IMG/VR virus record: IMGVR_UViG_3300009788_000090
Coordinates: 49,028-113,027 of that record
Length of the DNA: 64,000 nucleotides
Direction: 5' to 3' (one strand)
Origin: a virus
Shown piece by piece: positions 32,692-40,655 of this stretch. Both the position numbers and the translations under genes were made by a program. The notes beneath the pieces were generated by a model. That model was not told where the DNA came from, made no database searches, and worked only from the letters and a program-made list of their open reading frames with translations. Numbering within the stretch: the first letter of the stretch is position 1; every line of letters begins with the position of its first letter.

Positions 32692-34847
32692 ATTGCATAC
32701 TCTCTCTTCAATTGTGATGTTAGCTCATTGAGAGTTGATGTGTCTGTTATAGTTTCGTCTGTTGAGCCATCTATTACTTGATTGATAACCTTTCTTTTTG
32801 AACCCAATATACCTTTAATTTTCTGGTCTATTGTTTCATCTGCTATTAGATAGTATACATTTAATGCTTCTTTCTGACCGATTCTGTGCGCTCTATCCTC
32901 GGCTTGGTCGTGGTCACTGGGAGTCCAAGCTAAATCAATGAATAGAACTTTATCTGCTTGAGTTAATGTGAACCCGACCCCAGCTGCTTTTATAGTACCA
33001 ACAAGAATCTTAACTTCATCGTTATTTTGAAATTCCTCTACTGCGTTTTGTCTTTGTGATGAACTACTCTCGCCAGTGATTTTAACAACTTTGCTACCGT
33101 ACTCTTCATAGATGTCCTTAACCACATCTTTGTATTGAGAGAATACTAGTATTTTACCGGAGTCTCCGTTCTGCTCTAAAGCAGTGTCTATGAACTCTTT
33201 AGCAGACTTCAGTTTATCCGCAGAACATAGCTGTTTTAGTGCTTGAATCTTAACTAAATGCTCTGCATTTCCAGCTCTTTTGGCTTCAGCATATCGTTCT
33301 TGTTCTCTTAGAAATTCTATATAGTTATCGAATATTCTATTGTAGGTTATCCTAGTGTCATGCGATAACTCAACCATAATGTCTGTTATTTGTTTGTCTG
33401 GTAACTCTGGTAACACTTCTGATTTCTTACGTCTAATCATAGTGTCTTGTAATAATTCATGTAGTTCTTGTAGATTGGAAGCACCATTCCCATCCCACCC
33501 GGATGAAGTCATGCCACCAGAACAAAATTTCCTTTTGAACTCAGCAAAATTATCCCATTTCCAAGGATTGATGAATCTCAACAGTGGGAATAACTCTGCT
33601 GGTCTATTTAATAGTGGTGTGCCAGTGAGTATTATCTTTCTAGGCACACAGTCTAGCTCCAACACTGCTTGAGTTCTCTTGGTCTTTGTGTTCTTTATAT
33701 AATGTCCTTCATCTAATATAAGTACGTCAAAGCCAACTCCCAACTCATATAACCCTTGTATATTCTCCACATGGTTATCAAGAATGTCATAATTGATGAT
33801 AGTGAAGTCTTTGTAGTAGTCAGTATCTGAGCTATCTAGTATATTTGTTGTACTGTCTGGAGAAAACTTGTTTATTTCAAGCTCCCAGTTTCTTTTGAGT
33901 GAGGCGGGGCAGACCACTAAAGCTCTAAATTCGTGCTTAACTACAAATGCAATACCTTGAGGAGTCTTACCAAGCCCCATCTCGTCTGCTATTATAGCTC
34001 GACCATCAACTTGTTCTACAAAAGACACTCCGTGGTTTTGAAACGGACGTAGTTCAAGAGCTAGTTTTGCTGGTTCTCCAATAGTGAGGAAAGGTTTTGC
34101 TATTACTTCAGGCTTTTTAGCTTCTTCTTCTTCCTCTTCTCCTATTGTTATTTGTTGCATATCTAATTTAGCGGTTTCTGGAGCCTTGTGAGTATCAACT
34201 TTCACCACTGGTGCTGGTTTAGGCTCAAGTATTACTGCATTTGTATCTTCTATTTCTTCTGTTGGTACTAGCTTCAGCTCTTTAGGTATAGGTTTTGTAT
34301 CTAGGCCACGAGCCTTTGCATAATCACTAAGTTCAAGAGATATATCAAAGTCTGGGAACCTTTCAACAATTGTTGCATAGTACTCTATTTTTATAACCCA
34401 GAACTTGTCACCATCTATCTTCCTGAAGTAAGCTCCAATAGACTTCTTCAGAGGCTGCATTTTCTGGACAAGGAGATTGTCATACTCAAATCTTACTATT
34501 ATATAGTCATTACCTGACATAACATCCCGTGAGAGGTTTATTGTACCTGTGGTTTTGGTATCAGGTTTCTCTAATTCAATCGTTGCTAGTGCTATCTGTC
34601 TCTCTGCGGTGAGTTCTGAAGCAACAATCCCTGCGGATTCTAGCTGTCGTCTATATTTCCCTATCATACTATAAGCAGCTATGAGCTGTCTATTTGATAG
34701 AGTGTCTCCTTCTCCTATTTGTTCAGCTAGTGACTTGCCAAAGCGAGAGTCTGTGCCATTAAAGCCTACGCCATCTTCATCGACAGCTCCATCACATTTA
34801 CTGTCTAGATATAGTAAGGACTTTTCTAATAGCACAGAGCTAGGCAC
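32688..34847 (-). CDS. SNF2-family helicase/ATPase
   Basis: 719 residues. The first 260 have a HARP-like region (about 90-190, with FPDFDISLELSDYAK) and an acidic linker. The ATPase core has LRPFQNHGVSFV, Walker A ADEMGLGKT (about 288), LILDEGHYIKN (motif II DEGH), LTGTPLLNRP (III), KILVFSQYKDVV, VGTIKAAGVGFTLTQA (V) and QAEDRAHRIGQ (VI). A dsDNA translocase or fork-remodelling enzyme. Starts MPSSV like the gene at 24198. Confidence 0.93.
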   Translation of the reverse strand: MPSSVLLEKSLLYLDSKCDGAVDEDGVGFNGTDSRFGKSLAEQIGEGDTLSNRQLIAAYSMIGKYRRQLESAGIVASELTAERQIALATIELEKPDTKTTGTINLSRDVMSGNDYIIVRFEYDNLLVQKMQPLKKSIGAYFRKIDGDKFWVIKIEYYATIVERFPDFDISLELSDYAKARGLDTKPIPKELKLVPTEEIEDTNAVILEPKPAPVVKVDTHKAPETAKLDMQQITIGEEEEEEAKKPEVIAKPFLTIGEPAKLALELRPFQNHGVSFVEQVDGRAIIADEMGLGKTPQGIAFVVKHEFRALVVCPASLKRNWELEINKFSPDSTTNILDSSDTDYYKDFTIINYDILDNHVENIQGLYELGVGFDVLILDEGHYIKNTKTKRTQAVLELDCVPRKIILTGTPLLNRPAELFPLLRFINPWKWDNFAEFKRKFCSGGMTSSGWDGNGASNLQELHELLQDTMIRRKKSEVLPELPDKQITDIMVELSHDTRITYNRIFDNYIEFLREQERYAEAKRAGNAEHLVKIQALKQLCSADKLKSAKEFIDTALEQNGDSGKILVFSQYKDVVKDIYEEYGSKVVKITGESSSSQRQNAVEEFQNNDEVKILVGTIKAAGVGFTLTQADKVLFIDLAWTPSDHDQAEDRAHRIGQKEALNVYYLIADETIDQKIKGILGSKRKVINQVIDGSTDETITDTSTLNELTSQLKREYAI

Positions 34848-34856
34848 TGAATAACC

Positions 34857-35024
34857 TCATTGTATTGTAATTTCTATGTACAAAATAAACACACACATTA
34901 ATCCACTCAGTATAGATATGGAGTAGACACCGGCACAAAACGCCGCAGGACAGAGAAAAGCAAAACCTATTGTGAGTGTGAGTCCAGTTCTTGTTATTTT
35001 AATTGGGTTGGGTATTTTAATCAC
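34857..35024 (-). CDS. 55-residue membrane protein
   Basis: GTG 35024 with GAGG eight bases upstream, overlapping the SLOG gene by eight bases. Two hydrophobic segments (TLTIGFAFLCPAAFCAG and LSGLMCVFILYI). Confidence 0.6.
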   Translation of the reverse strand: MIKIPNPIKITRTGLTLTIGFAFLCPAAFCAGVYSISILSGLMCVFILYIEITIQ

Positions 35025-35370
35025 TAAACAACCTCACTTCAACTCCAGCTTTCTCGGCTTTGGCTATCATGTCCTTAGTGCCTTTGCTCTTCTCAATGTT
35101 CTCGTGAAAAGCTAACACTAAATCTGGATAGCCCTGTGTTAACATCTTGGAGTTTCTAACTGGGCCAGCTCCCAGGCGATACCTAGTCCAATTGGCAGGA
35201 TAAGGCTCTATGTCGAAACCTAACTTGCTGCCAACATCTCTAGCAATCAAATCAGCGCCTTGAGCTTCACCTTCAATTATCGTGGTGGTTTTCATATCGA
35301 ACTTGCTTAATTCTCGCATAATGGCGCTTCTACTAGTCCACCATCTGCTACCGCATACTAAAATTCTCAC
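35017..35370 (-). CDS. SLOG/YspA-like (DUF2493) nucleotide-binding protein
   Basis: 117 residues. LVCGSRWWTSR, IIEGEAQGADLIA and AGPVRNSKMLT are the Rossmann-like SLOG motifs. SLOG domains bind nucleotides or nucleotide-derived signals, including in phage-defence sensors. Could process or sense such ligands (inference). Confidence 0.85.
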   Translation of the reverse strand: MRILVCGSRWWTSRSAIMRELSKFDMKTTTIIEGEAQGADLIARDVGSKLGFDIEPYPANWTRYRLGAGPVRNSKMLTQGYPDLVLAFHENIEKSKGTKDMIAKAEKAGVEVRLFSD

Positions 35371-35453
35371 TCAGCATCACCTGAGGCGAGAGTGAATGTG
35401 ATATTTACTGCTGCTGCTATCATTATAAGTACAAAGACTACGATTACTACCAT
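35367..35453 (-). CDS. 28-residue membrane peptide
   Basis: ATG 35453, ATGA overlap into the SLOG gene. One hydrophobic helix (VVIVVFVLIMIAAAV). First short gene after the leader region of the 35.6 kb promoter. Confidence 0.5.
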   Translation of the reverse strand: MVVIVVFVLIMIAAAVNITFTLASGDAE

Positions 35454-35461
35454 TATAATAC

Positions 35462-35551
35462 TCTCCGTAGAACGTCTAGCTTCCACACAGGGAGGGCGCA
35501 GTGGCATACTGCGTTAATCCTCGTGTTTAGTCTAGCCGCTCTTCGCAGAGC
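35462..35551 (-). repeat. Divergent copy of the intergenic hairpin element (R1)
   Basis: On the - strand, GAGCGGCTAG pairs with CTAGACGTTC (9 of 10), followed by TCTACGGAGAG in place of TCTAAGGAAAGCC. It also contains CGCAGT-ATGCC-ACTGCG and GCTCT-TCGC-AGAGC hairpins. It occupies the leader of the operon downstream of the 35.6 kb promoter. Confidence 0.5.
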
Positions 35552-35598
35552 CTCTCTCCTCAAATTATATACTATTCTGTTAATTTCTTAGCTCCCTT

Positions 35599-35627
35599 AT
35601 TATAGCATAACCGTAAAACGCAAGCAA
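35599..35627 (-). promoter_or_regulatory. Sigma-A-like leftward promoter
   Basis: On the - strand TTGCTT (35627-35622), 17 bp, TATAAT (35604-35599). Upstream lies GCTTGCTTGGTTAAG followed by GGTCA, related to the block above the promoters at 23.85 and 63.06 kb. Drives the SLOG/SNF2/KGG genes. Confidence 0.8.
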
Positions 35628-35678
35628 CCCCCGTGACCAGGCACTTAACCAAGCAAGCGGAAAGCCGCCAAGAGCACT

Positions 35679-35861
35679 CTATTCTCTGTCGTCTCCATCT
35701 TCAATTTCATTTTCGACTACGTGATTAATATCGAATGTATCTCCCACATAATTAGGGAACTCTAAGTCAGCAGCTTTGTCCCTAGCTAGCTCTTCACTCT
35801 CAGCAAATATATGTATGGTTAAAGATACTTCCATTTCGTATCGCTTCACCTCTCTACCCAT
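35679..35861 (-). CDS. 60-residue acidic protein
   Basis: ATG 35861 chosen: AGGAGGTG lies about eight bases upstream; the longer frame overlaps hairpin R2. Starts MGREVKRYEMEVSLTIHIFA and ends very acidic. Unknown function. Confidence 0.65.
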   Translation of the reverse strand: MGREVKRYEMEVSLTIHIFAESEELARDKAADLEFPNYVGDTFDINHVVENEIEDGDDRE

Positions 35862-35887
35862 GCAGGCAACACCTCCTTTCTGGAGCA

Positions 35888-35958
35888 TTAGGCTCTCCTT
35901 AGAGCCGGTAAGTACCACAACTTTGCGATGGGGCATTACCGGCTCTAACAAAGTCTAA
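35888..35958 (-). repeat. Intergenic hairpin element R2
   Basis: Perfect 13-bp stem TTAGAGCCGGTAA / TTACCGGCTCTAA on the - strand, flanked by AGACTTTG and GGAGAGCC. Begins at the TAG stop of the upstream gene and precedes the AGGAGGTG of the next. Confidence 0.85.
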
Positions 35959-36137
35959 TCTTTCATGTACCCGAACTCAAGATCATCTGGTTTTTCTCCA
36001 AGCTCCTTTTCGATCTTGTCAACGTGAGCTTGAGCTTTCGGTGGTATTCCAAAACCTCCAACAATGTCTTTGCCAGTACCATCCCATCTTTTATCTTTTA
36101 TGCTTCTTACCCACCAACTGCCCATTTTCATGCTCAC
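35955..36137 (-). CDS. Protein of unknown function
   Basis: 60 residues from GTG 36137 (GGAGG nine bases upstream; ATG 36131 is the alternative). SIKDKRWDGTGKDIVGGFGI is distinctive. Its stop codon is part of hairpin R2. Confidence 0.6.
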   Translation of the reverse strand: MSMKMGSWWVRSIKDKRWDGTGKDIVGGFGIPPKAQAHVDKIEKELGEKPDDLEFGYMKD

Positions 36138-36171
36138 TCTCAATCACCTCCTCAATCTTATATTCAAACAC

Positions 36172-36354
36172 TTATTTACCCGCTGTCAACTGAGACAAGT
36201 AATAGTCTTCTTCGCATATCAAACACTCAGCAAAGTATCCAGGTTTCACTGTGCTGTCCTCATGTGTTCTGAGACGTACTGGATGCCCAGACGGACAATA
36301 CAGCTTCTCCACTGGTCTCCTTTTCCCTCTCCCCATAATTTGTTCGTAGCTCAT
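36172..36354 (-). CDS. 60-residue Zn-ribbon protein
   Basis: CPSGHPVRLR and CLICEEDYY give the zinc ligands; basic start GRGKRRPVEK. ATGA coupled to the upstream gene. Confidence 0.65.
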   Translation of the reverse strand: MSYEQIMGRGKRRPVEKLYCPSGHPVRLRTHEDSTVKPGYFAECLICEEDYYLSQLTAGK

Positions 36355-36569
36355 GTTTGCATCTCCTTAAAATTAGCAACTTCTCCAGCGTTTGCAAATC
36401 GTTCAACATCAAAGCCAGAAATGCTATGGTTGGCTCCATCCGCATCTTCGATGAATAGTCCTCGACCCACAGTAAAACTAAAAGACCCGAAACCATTTAC
36501 TGCGAGAACCGTTCTCCCATGTACTATCACGTGCTTGCCCATGAGGTCAGCATCTAATGAATTAGCCAC
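36351..36569 (-). CDS. Protein of unknown function
   Basis: 72 residues from GTG 36569 with GGAGG eight bases upstream. Beta-rich (KHVIVHGRTVLAVNGFGSFS). Confidence 0.65.
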   Translation of the reverse strand: MANSLDADLMGKHVIVHGRTVLAVNGFGSFSFTVGRGLFIEDADGANHSISGFDVERFANAGEVANFKEMQT

Positions 36570-36584
36570 GTTATTTCACCTCCT

Positions 36585-36884
36585 TCACTGTGATGTTGCA
36601 AAGTCTCTCAAAAACAGTTGATTTGATGCTGCTAACAACTCCCGTTTGCCCACAAGGTATAGAGTCTTTGGTCTTGGGTCTCCGGGAGTGCGTAAAAAGT
36701 ACTGAAACTCTTTATCTGTAGTACAGATAACAGCTGCTGTGAATGTTGGATTTTCTACCAGTATCACTGGAAACATACCATTAGGAACTTCATCCCAAGG
36801 TATATCACCAGAGTCTACCTTTTGGCCTTCACGCTCCAAAAAGTCCTCTTTTTCTTCAGTTTCTGGGTCAACATAATATCCCAT
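36585..36884 (-). CDS. Protein of unknown function
   Basis: 99 residues from ATG 36884, eight bases after GGAGG; the GTG at 36899 lies inside that site. Acidic N-terminus (DPETEEKEDFLEREGQ), then strands. Confidence 0.65.
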   Translation of the reverse strand: MGYYVDPETEEKEDFLEREGQKVDSGDIPWDEVPNGMFPVILVENPTFTAAVICTTDKEFQYFLRTPGDPRPKTLYLVGKRELLAASNQLFLRDFATSQ

Positions 36885-36902
36885 TTGTCGTGCCTCCACA
36901 TC

Positions 36903-36976
36903 TTAGGCTTTCCTTAGAACGCCTAGCGTAAATGAGAGGGGAACTCTACACCACTAGGCGCTCTAACAAAGTCTAA
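36903..36976 (-). repeat. Intergenic hairpin element R3
   Basis: AGAGCGCCTAG pairs with CTAGGCGTTCT (one G-T wobble). Flanks TTAGACTTTGTT and AAGGAAAGCCTAA as in the other copies; upstream stop codon is the TAG in TTAGACTTTG. Confidence 0.85.
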
Positions 36977-37296
36977 TAGTTCACTTGAGCTGTGGTTGGG
37001 TCAACTGTCCACTCTGGGACATCACTGCCCTTGAGAGTAGAGAACCCTTTATTGAACCACAACGCACCTCGTAGGATTGATTGGTCGGGACAATGGTTCC
37101 TATCAAATATGCGAAACATACCGAAAATCTCTTCATTGGTCTTTGGGTTTATCGTTGGATAACCCTCAATAGATTTAATGTCATCCCAATCAGGGTATAC
37201 CATCTTGTACAAAGCTAGTACAATATCTGATTGGTTTTCACTTGTCCTAAAAAGAGCACGTACCTCTTCTTGGTCTAACTTTATAAAATCCATCAT
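36973..37296 (-). CDS. Protein of unknown function
   Basis: 107 residues from ATG 37296 in the motif GGAGGTGAACAGAATG. Helical start (DFIKLDQEEVRALFRTSENQ), YPTINPKTNEEIFG in the middle. Confidence 0.65.
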   Translation of the reverse strand: MMDFIKLDQEEVRALFRTSENQSDIVLALYKMVYPDWDDIKSIEGYPTINPKTNEEIFGMFRIFDRNHCPDQSILRGALWFNKGFSTLKGSDVPEWTVDPTTAQVNY

Positions 37297-37314
37297 TCTG
37301 TTCACCTCCTTGTA

Positions 37315-37428
37315 TTAGGCTCTCCTTAGAACGCCTGGTGGATACCGCAGGGATTCAAACCCTACTCTCCCACACCTAAGTAATCCCTAGTTGACATCCT
37401 CTCCACTAGGCGCTCTAACAAAGTCTAA
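37315..37428 (-). repeat. Intergenic hairpin element R4 (long loop, T-arm-like insert)
   Basis: GAGCGCCTAG pairs with a CCAGGCGTTC partner, same flanks. The 75-base loop contains a T-arm-like hairpin (TAGGG-TTTGAAT-CCCTG) and GGTATCCACCA, but no full cloverleaf can be drawn. Confidence 0.8.
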
Positions 37429-37611
37429 TTAAATTAAAGTTATCTCGACCTTTTCGATTACATTTTGCTTGAAGTAATCTGTGTAGTCAAGCTCAACGTA
37501 AGCTAAGTGTAGGGCTTTTTGTTCGTTCTCAGCCTCCACTTCTTCATTATCTATTGAGCTACCATAATAGACTAGTACTTGATATTTTTTGAGTTGTGAT
37601 TCAAATGCCAT
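37429..37611 (-). CDS. Protein of unknown function
   Basis: 60 residues from ATG 37611 (GAGGTGAGCAGAATG). Strands and acidic helix (NEEVEAENEQKALHLAYVEL). Confidence 0.65.
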   Translation of the reverse strand: MAFESQLKKYQVLVYYGSSIDNEEVEAENEQKALHLAYVELDYTDYFKQNVIEKVEITLI

Positions 37612-37629
37612 TCTGCTCACCTCTTTCCA

Positions 37630-37911
37630 TTAGTTTACCATTTCTTTTGGTATCCTCTGCATGACTAGGAGTTCAAACTCCACATATGTTGTGTGGACAG
37701 ACTTAGCCATACCTTGATGGCCAATAATCCTTAGAGTTATCTCCAATTCTTTGAGACAAGTAATCATCACCAATGCTGCCTCGGCTTCATACTTCTCAAG
37801 TTCCAGAGGCATTTCTGCACAGATATCTGCTGTTTTTTGTACAATATGTTCAGCAAATCCCAGTACGTCCATGCCCCCATCTTCTCTTATGAACTCTTTG
37901 GGTGGAAACAT
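37630..37911 (-). CDS. Helical protein of unknown function
   Basis: 93 residues from ATG 37911 (GGAGGTGAACAAGATG). Helical throughout (LGFAEHIVQKTADICAEMPL). Confidence 0.65.
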   Translation of the reverse strand: MFPPKEFIREDGGMDVLGFAEHIVQKTADICAEMPLELEKYEAEAALVMITCLKELEITLRIIGHQGMAKSVHTTYVEFELLVMQRIPKEMVN

Positions 37912-37927
37912 CTTGTTCACCTCCCTC

Positions 37928-38185
37928 TCAACTTGTCCTTATTGTGTGTTCCCATTTCTCTAAGTAATCCAACTCGGCATTAGTCAAGAAACTAAGAGCT
38001 TTTCTATGCTCATTGTAGCCATCCACAAAAGCCCTTCTTATTGCAGAGCTTTGGTCTTCTTCTCCCAACACTTTATATCTCATAATAGTGCTGAATGTTT
38101 GGCTCTCTTTTCTTATCTTAGCAGTGTGCAGAATATCTTTAGATGTTGGTACGCGCACACCTAATCCATGTCTTCTTCTACTCAT
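37928..38185 (-). CDS. Basic protein of unknown function
   Basis: 85 residues. Basic start MSRRRHGLGVRVP. One-base overlap with the upstream stop (TAATG). Confidence 0.6.
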   Translation of the reverse strand: MSRRRHGLGVRVPTSKDILHTAKIRKESQTFSTIMRYKVLGEEDQSSAIRRAFVDGYNEHRKALSFLTNAELDYLEKWEHTIRTS

Positions 38186-38379
38186 TAGTTTAATCCTTTT
38201 CTATCAAAGATTAGTGCCATATTTACCATAAGGTCAGTATCGAAAGCAACTGTTTTTGTCTCATCACATCTATGACACGCGATAGTGACGGTAACATCTT
38301 CTGTTGATGTTACTACATCTGCCGAACTCACATACCACACACACTTATGCTCTGTACTTGCTAGTTCATCATCTTCCAC
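38185..38379 (-). CDS. Small Cys-containing protein
   Basis: 64 residues with KCVWYVSSADVVTSTEDVTV and CHRCDETK, a single CxxC. Beta-rich. Confidence 0.6.
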   Translation of the reverse strand: MEDDELASTEHKCVWYVSSADVVTSTEDVTVTIACHRCDETKTVAFDTDLMVNMALIFDRKGLN

Positions 38380-38398
38380 TGTACCCCTCCCTTATTTA

Positions 38399-38469
38399 TA
38401 GGCTTTCCTTAGAGCGCCTAGTGACCGATAGCCCATCGTCGCTGTCACTAGACACTCTAACAAAGTCTG
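38399..38469 (-). repeat. Intergenic hairpin element R5
   Basis: AGAGTGTCTAGTGAC pairs with GTCACTAGGCGCTCT, extended stem with wobble pairs. Flanks CAGACTTTGTT and AAGGAAAGCC. Confidence 0.85.
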
Positions 38470-38802
38470 TTATCTACGGTCTTGCCTCGTAACGAAGTTC
38501 TCTTCAGCTCCTTTTCTGTCGTCATGTCTGAAGTAATTACCGCTAGTAGTGATGAGTTTGCCGTCGTTCCTACAAACCCATGTGGCATACCTCTCACCTT
38601 TAGTACCAGTCTCAGGCAGATAGCAAAGGACAACTATCTCGTCGCCAAGCCCTTTGAGAGCGATGTCCAGTAAAACTCGCGATGGAGAACTGTTGCTTTT
38701 GTTCATTCTCGCGTCGAGTTCGTACATGTGTGTGCGCCAATCTTTCTCAAAGAGAATCCTTGGTGCAATATTATGTACTATGTTTGTTTCATGTTCTTGC
38801 AT
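38470..38802 (-). CDS. Protein of unknown function
   Basis: 110 residues from ATG 38802 (GGTGGTGATAAAGATG). Strand EIVVLCYLPETGTKGERYAT; C-terminal polar. Confidence 0.65.
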   Translation of the reverse strand: MQEHETNIVHNIAPRILFEKDWRTHMYELDARMNKSNSSPSRVLLDIALKGLGDEIVVLCYLPETGTKGERYATWVCRNDGKLITTSGNYFRHDDRKGAEENFVTRQDRR

Positions 38803-38832
38803 CTTTATCACCACCTTCCAAGTGAAGTTTAT

Positions 38833-39135
38833 TCATAGCCTTGTTACATCTCTCCACGATAACCAAGCTTTTCGTTGAGCGTCGGTTTCGGGTGGACATT
38901 CCAGAGCTTCAGCGACAAGAGCCCTTCGGAATACGGTCAGTAACTCAGACAAAAACAACTGGAAACTAGAGTCCTCATATCTTCTATTTAAGAGTATTAC
39001 TTTATTTTCACTGGTTAGCCCAGAAGTAGCTTTCTCTAGATTCTCCAGTACCCTTGCTCTACAAGGACATATATCAAGACCTGCTTTTAGGTTATCCGCT
39101 ACCGGAGTCCCACAGTACATACATACCAATGCCAT
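38833..39135 (-). CDS. Zn-binding protein of unknown function
   Basis: 100 residues from ATG 39135 (GGAGGTGAACAAGATG). MALVCMYCGTPV and DICPCRARV at the N-terminus supply four cysteines; long helices follow. Confidence 0.65.
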   Translation of the reverse strand: MALVCMYCGTPVADNLKAGLDICPCRARVLENLEKATSGLTSENKVILLNRRYEDSSFQLFLSELLTVFRRALVAEALECPPETDAQRKAWLSWRDVTRL

Positions 39136-39154
39136 CTTGTTCACCTCCATTATA

Positions 39155-39219
39155 TTAGGCTTTCCTTAGAGCAGATAGAGTCCTCCGAATCAAACCCTAT
39201 CTACTCTAACAAAGTCTAA
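39155..39219 (-). repeat. Intergenic hairpin element R6
   Basis: AGAGTAGATAG pairs with CTATCTGCTCT (one wobble), a stem sequence different from other copies but with identical flanks TTAGACTTTGTT and AAGGAAAGCCTAA. Confidence 0.85.
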
Positions 39220-39380
39220 ATGTGCAATGTATCTTTTATAAGTTCCGCGTTGAGTCCTACCCAGAGTAACAGGTAGAACCAAGCAAACCCACCGAAACCT
39301 AGGACTATAAGGGACATAGACTTAGGCTCCTTCTCTTGTGCTTCGTGGTCATAAATATCATTCTTTTCTTCCAAGCGCAT
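39216..39380 (-). CDS. 54-residue membrane protein
   Basis: ATG 39380 with AGGAGGTGAAGAGAACA upstream, overlapping the previous gene by 23 bases. Charged N-terminus then one long hydrophobic segment (LIVLGFGGFAWFYLLLWVGL). Confidence 0.6.
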   Translation of the reverse strand: MRLEEKNDIYDHEAQEKEPKSMSLIVLGFGGFAWFYLLLWVGLNAELIKDTLHI

Positions 39381-39624
39381 TGTTCTCTTCACCTCCTACT
39401 GTGTGGTGTTGCCTCAACTCTGCTTCAATTATTATAAAGCCATCATTGATGTCAACGTTACCTTTCTTACATCGTTCTACCATCTCGTCTACGTTGAAAT
39501 GTAGAGCAACATGGGCAACATTTTCTACTGCCGATTCAACACTGTCTCCCGCCCGCAATGCAACATCTCGTCGCATAACAATATCTTGCATTGCCCTCCT
39601 ACCAACAGCAAATCTAATTTTCAT
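39358..39624 (-). CDS. Protein of unknown function
   Basis: 88 residues, ATG 39624 with GGAGGTGAGGA upstream. Basic start MKIRFAVGRRAMQ; helical. Confidence 0.65.
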   Translation of the reverse strand: MKIRFAVGRRAMQDIVMRRDVALRAGDSVESAVENVAHVALHFNVDEMVERCKKGNVDINDGFIIIEAELRQHHTVGGEENNALGRKE

Positions 39625-39643
39625 TCCTCACCTCCCATCGTGT

Positions 39644-39709
39644 ATAGGCTTTCCCTAGAGCGCCCAGACTGTCCGGCGAAATTCACCTGGGCGCTCAAGC
39701 AAAGTCTAA
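39644..39709 (-). repeat. Intergenic hairpin element R7
   Basis: Perfect stem GAGCGCCCAG / CTGGGCGCTC with flanks TTAGACTTTGCTT and TAGGGAAAGCC. Confidence 0.85.
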
Positions 39710-39831
39710 CTCTCTAAAATACCTGGTTCATCTGTTGGAAACCAAGGCCCAATTGAACCACATTCTTTACATTTCCCAGTTATGGGATGGATAAACCCAC
39801 CACACGTACACTGGTTTTCTTCATCCGGCAT
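39706..39831 (-). CDS. 41-residue Zn-ribbon protein
   Basis: ATG 39831. CTCGGFIHPITGKCKECG, two CxC/CxxC knuckles. Its TAG stop is the first part of hairpin R7. Confidence 0.65.
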   Translation of the reverse strand: MPDEENQCTCGGFIHPITGKCKECGSIGPWFPTDEPGILES

Positions 39832-39847
39832 TTTCAATACCTCCCAT

Positions 39848-40555
39848 CTAGCTTTCTAAGGCTTTGCCCCTAGCATTGTTAGCATCAGCATGGCTCCAGT
39901 CCCTACCAGCCTCAGAGCCGCTTTCATGTGCCTCTCCGCTTAACCTAGCCTGTGACTTCTGAGCAGAAACTAGTCTAAGCTCAATTGCTTTGTCGGTCAC
40001 ATTTTTCGGAGTAGCCAGCACCAATTCCCAAGAGTTAGCAGCTTTCTGTTCCTCGAACTTTTGGTTCAAACCGCTTGAGAATCCCCACATAAAGGACTTC
40101 TTCAGTTTAGATGGAGAGTTTGACAACAATGGGGAACTATTAACTCTTAGGTTGTGTAAGTAGCGGTCGGCTAAATGCTCCATTGACTTGACCGCAGCCT
40201 TGTAAACCATCAAACAAAGCTCAATATCTTCCTTGTTACCTATCAAACGTGCTTGAACCTCTTTGGTATGCTTATTTCTTATCGAGTATTCCATGCACCT
40301 GAAGTTACTAGATATGACAGCCATCAAGGAGAGATATAAGTTACTACGTTTTCCCGATGTAGTGTCATATATCTCGTCAAGAGCCGCTAAGGACTGTTCA
40401 GTTTCAGTGTGACGCTCGAATTCCTCAACTGTCAGCCCTATCCCTTTCAGCATGGTTTGTGCTTTGAGTAATGCTGCTTCAGCTTCACCAACAAAGTCAG
40501 TGCCATACGATAAAGCAAGTATCTTCTTTACTTTATCTTGTACTTCTATATCCAT
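39848..40555 (-). CDS. DUF2786 protein
   Basis: 235 residues from ATG 40555. KVKKILALSYGTDFVGEAEA then LKAQTMLKGIGLTVEEFE is the DUF2786 signature. The rest is helical with a basic middle (SPSKLKKSFMWGFSSGL). Often found near SprT-like or phage replication genes; function unknown. Confidence 0.85.
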   Translation of the reverse strand: MDIEVQDKVKKILALSYGTDFVGEAEAALLKAQTMLKGIGLTVEEFERHTETEQSLAALDEIYDTTSGKRSNLYLSLMAVISSNFRCMEYSIRNKHTKEVQARLIGNKEDIELCLMVYKAAVKSMEHLADRYLHNLRVNSSPLLSNSPSKLKKSFMWGFSSGLNQKFEEQKAANSWELVLATPKNVTDKAIELRLVSAQKSQARLSGEAHESGSEAGRDWSHADANNARGKALES

Positions 40556-40576
40556 TTCATTCACCACCTTTCAACT

Positions 40577-40655
40577 GTTAGGCTTTCCCTAGAACGCTCA
40601 AGCCTGCTTTCGTGCTATACTACCGGCAATAGCCTGAGCGTTCAAGCAAAGTCTA
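40577..40655 (-). repeat. Intergenic hairpin element R8
   Basis: Perfect stem GAACGCTCA / TGAGCGTTC, flanks TAGACTTTGCTT and TAGGGAAAGCCTAA. A long loop of about 35 bases. Confidence 0.85.

Noticed and set aside
37343-37410. A complete tRNA inside hairpin R4
   Set aside because: Only a T-arm and a CCA-like end fit; the length and the anticodon arm do not close into a cloverleaf.
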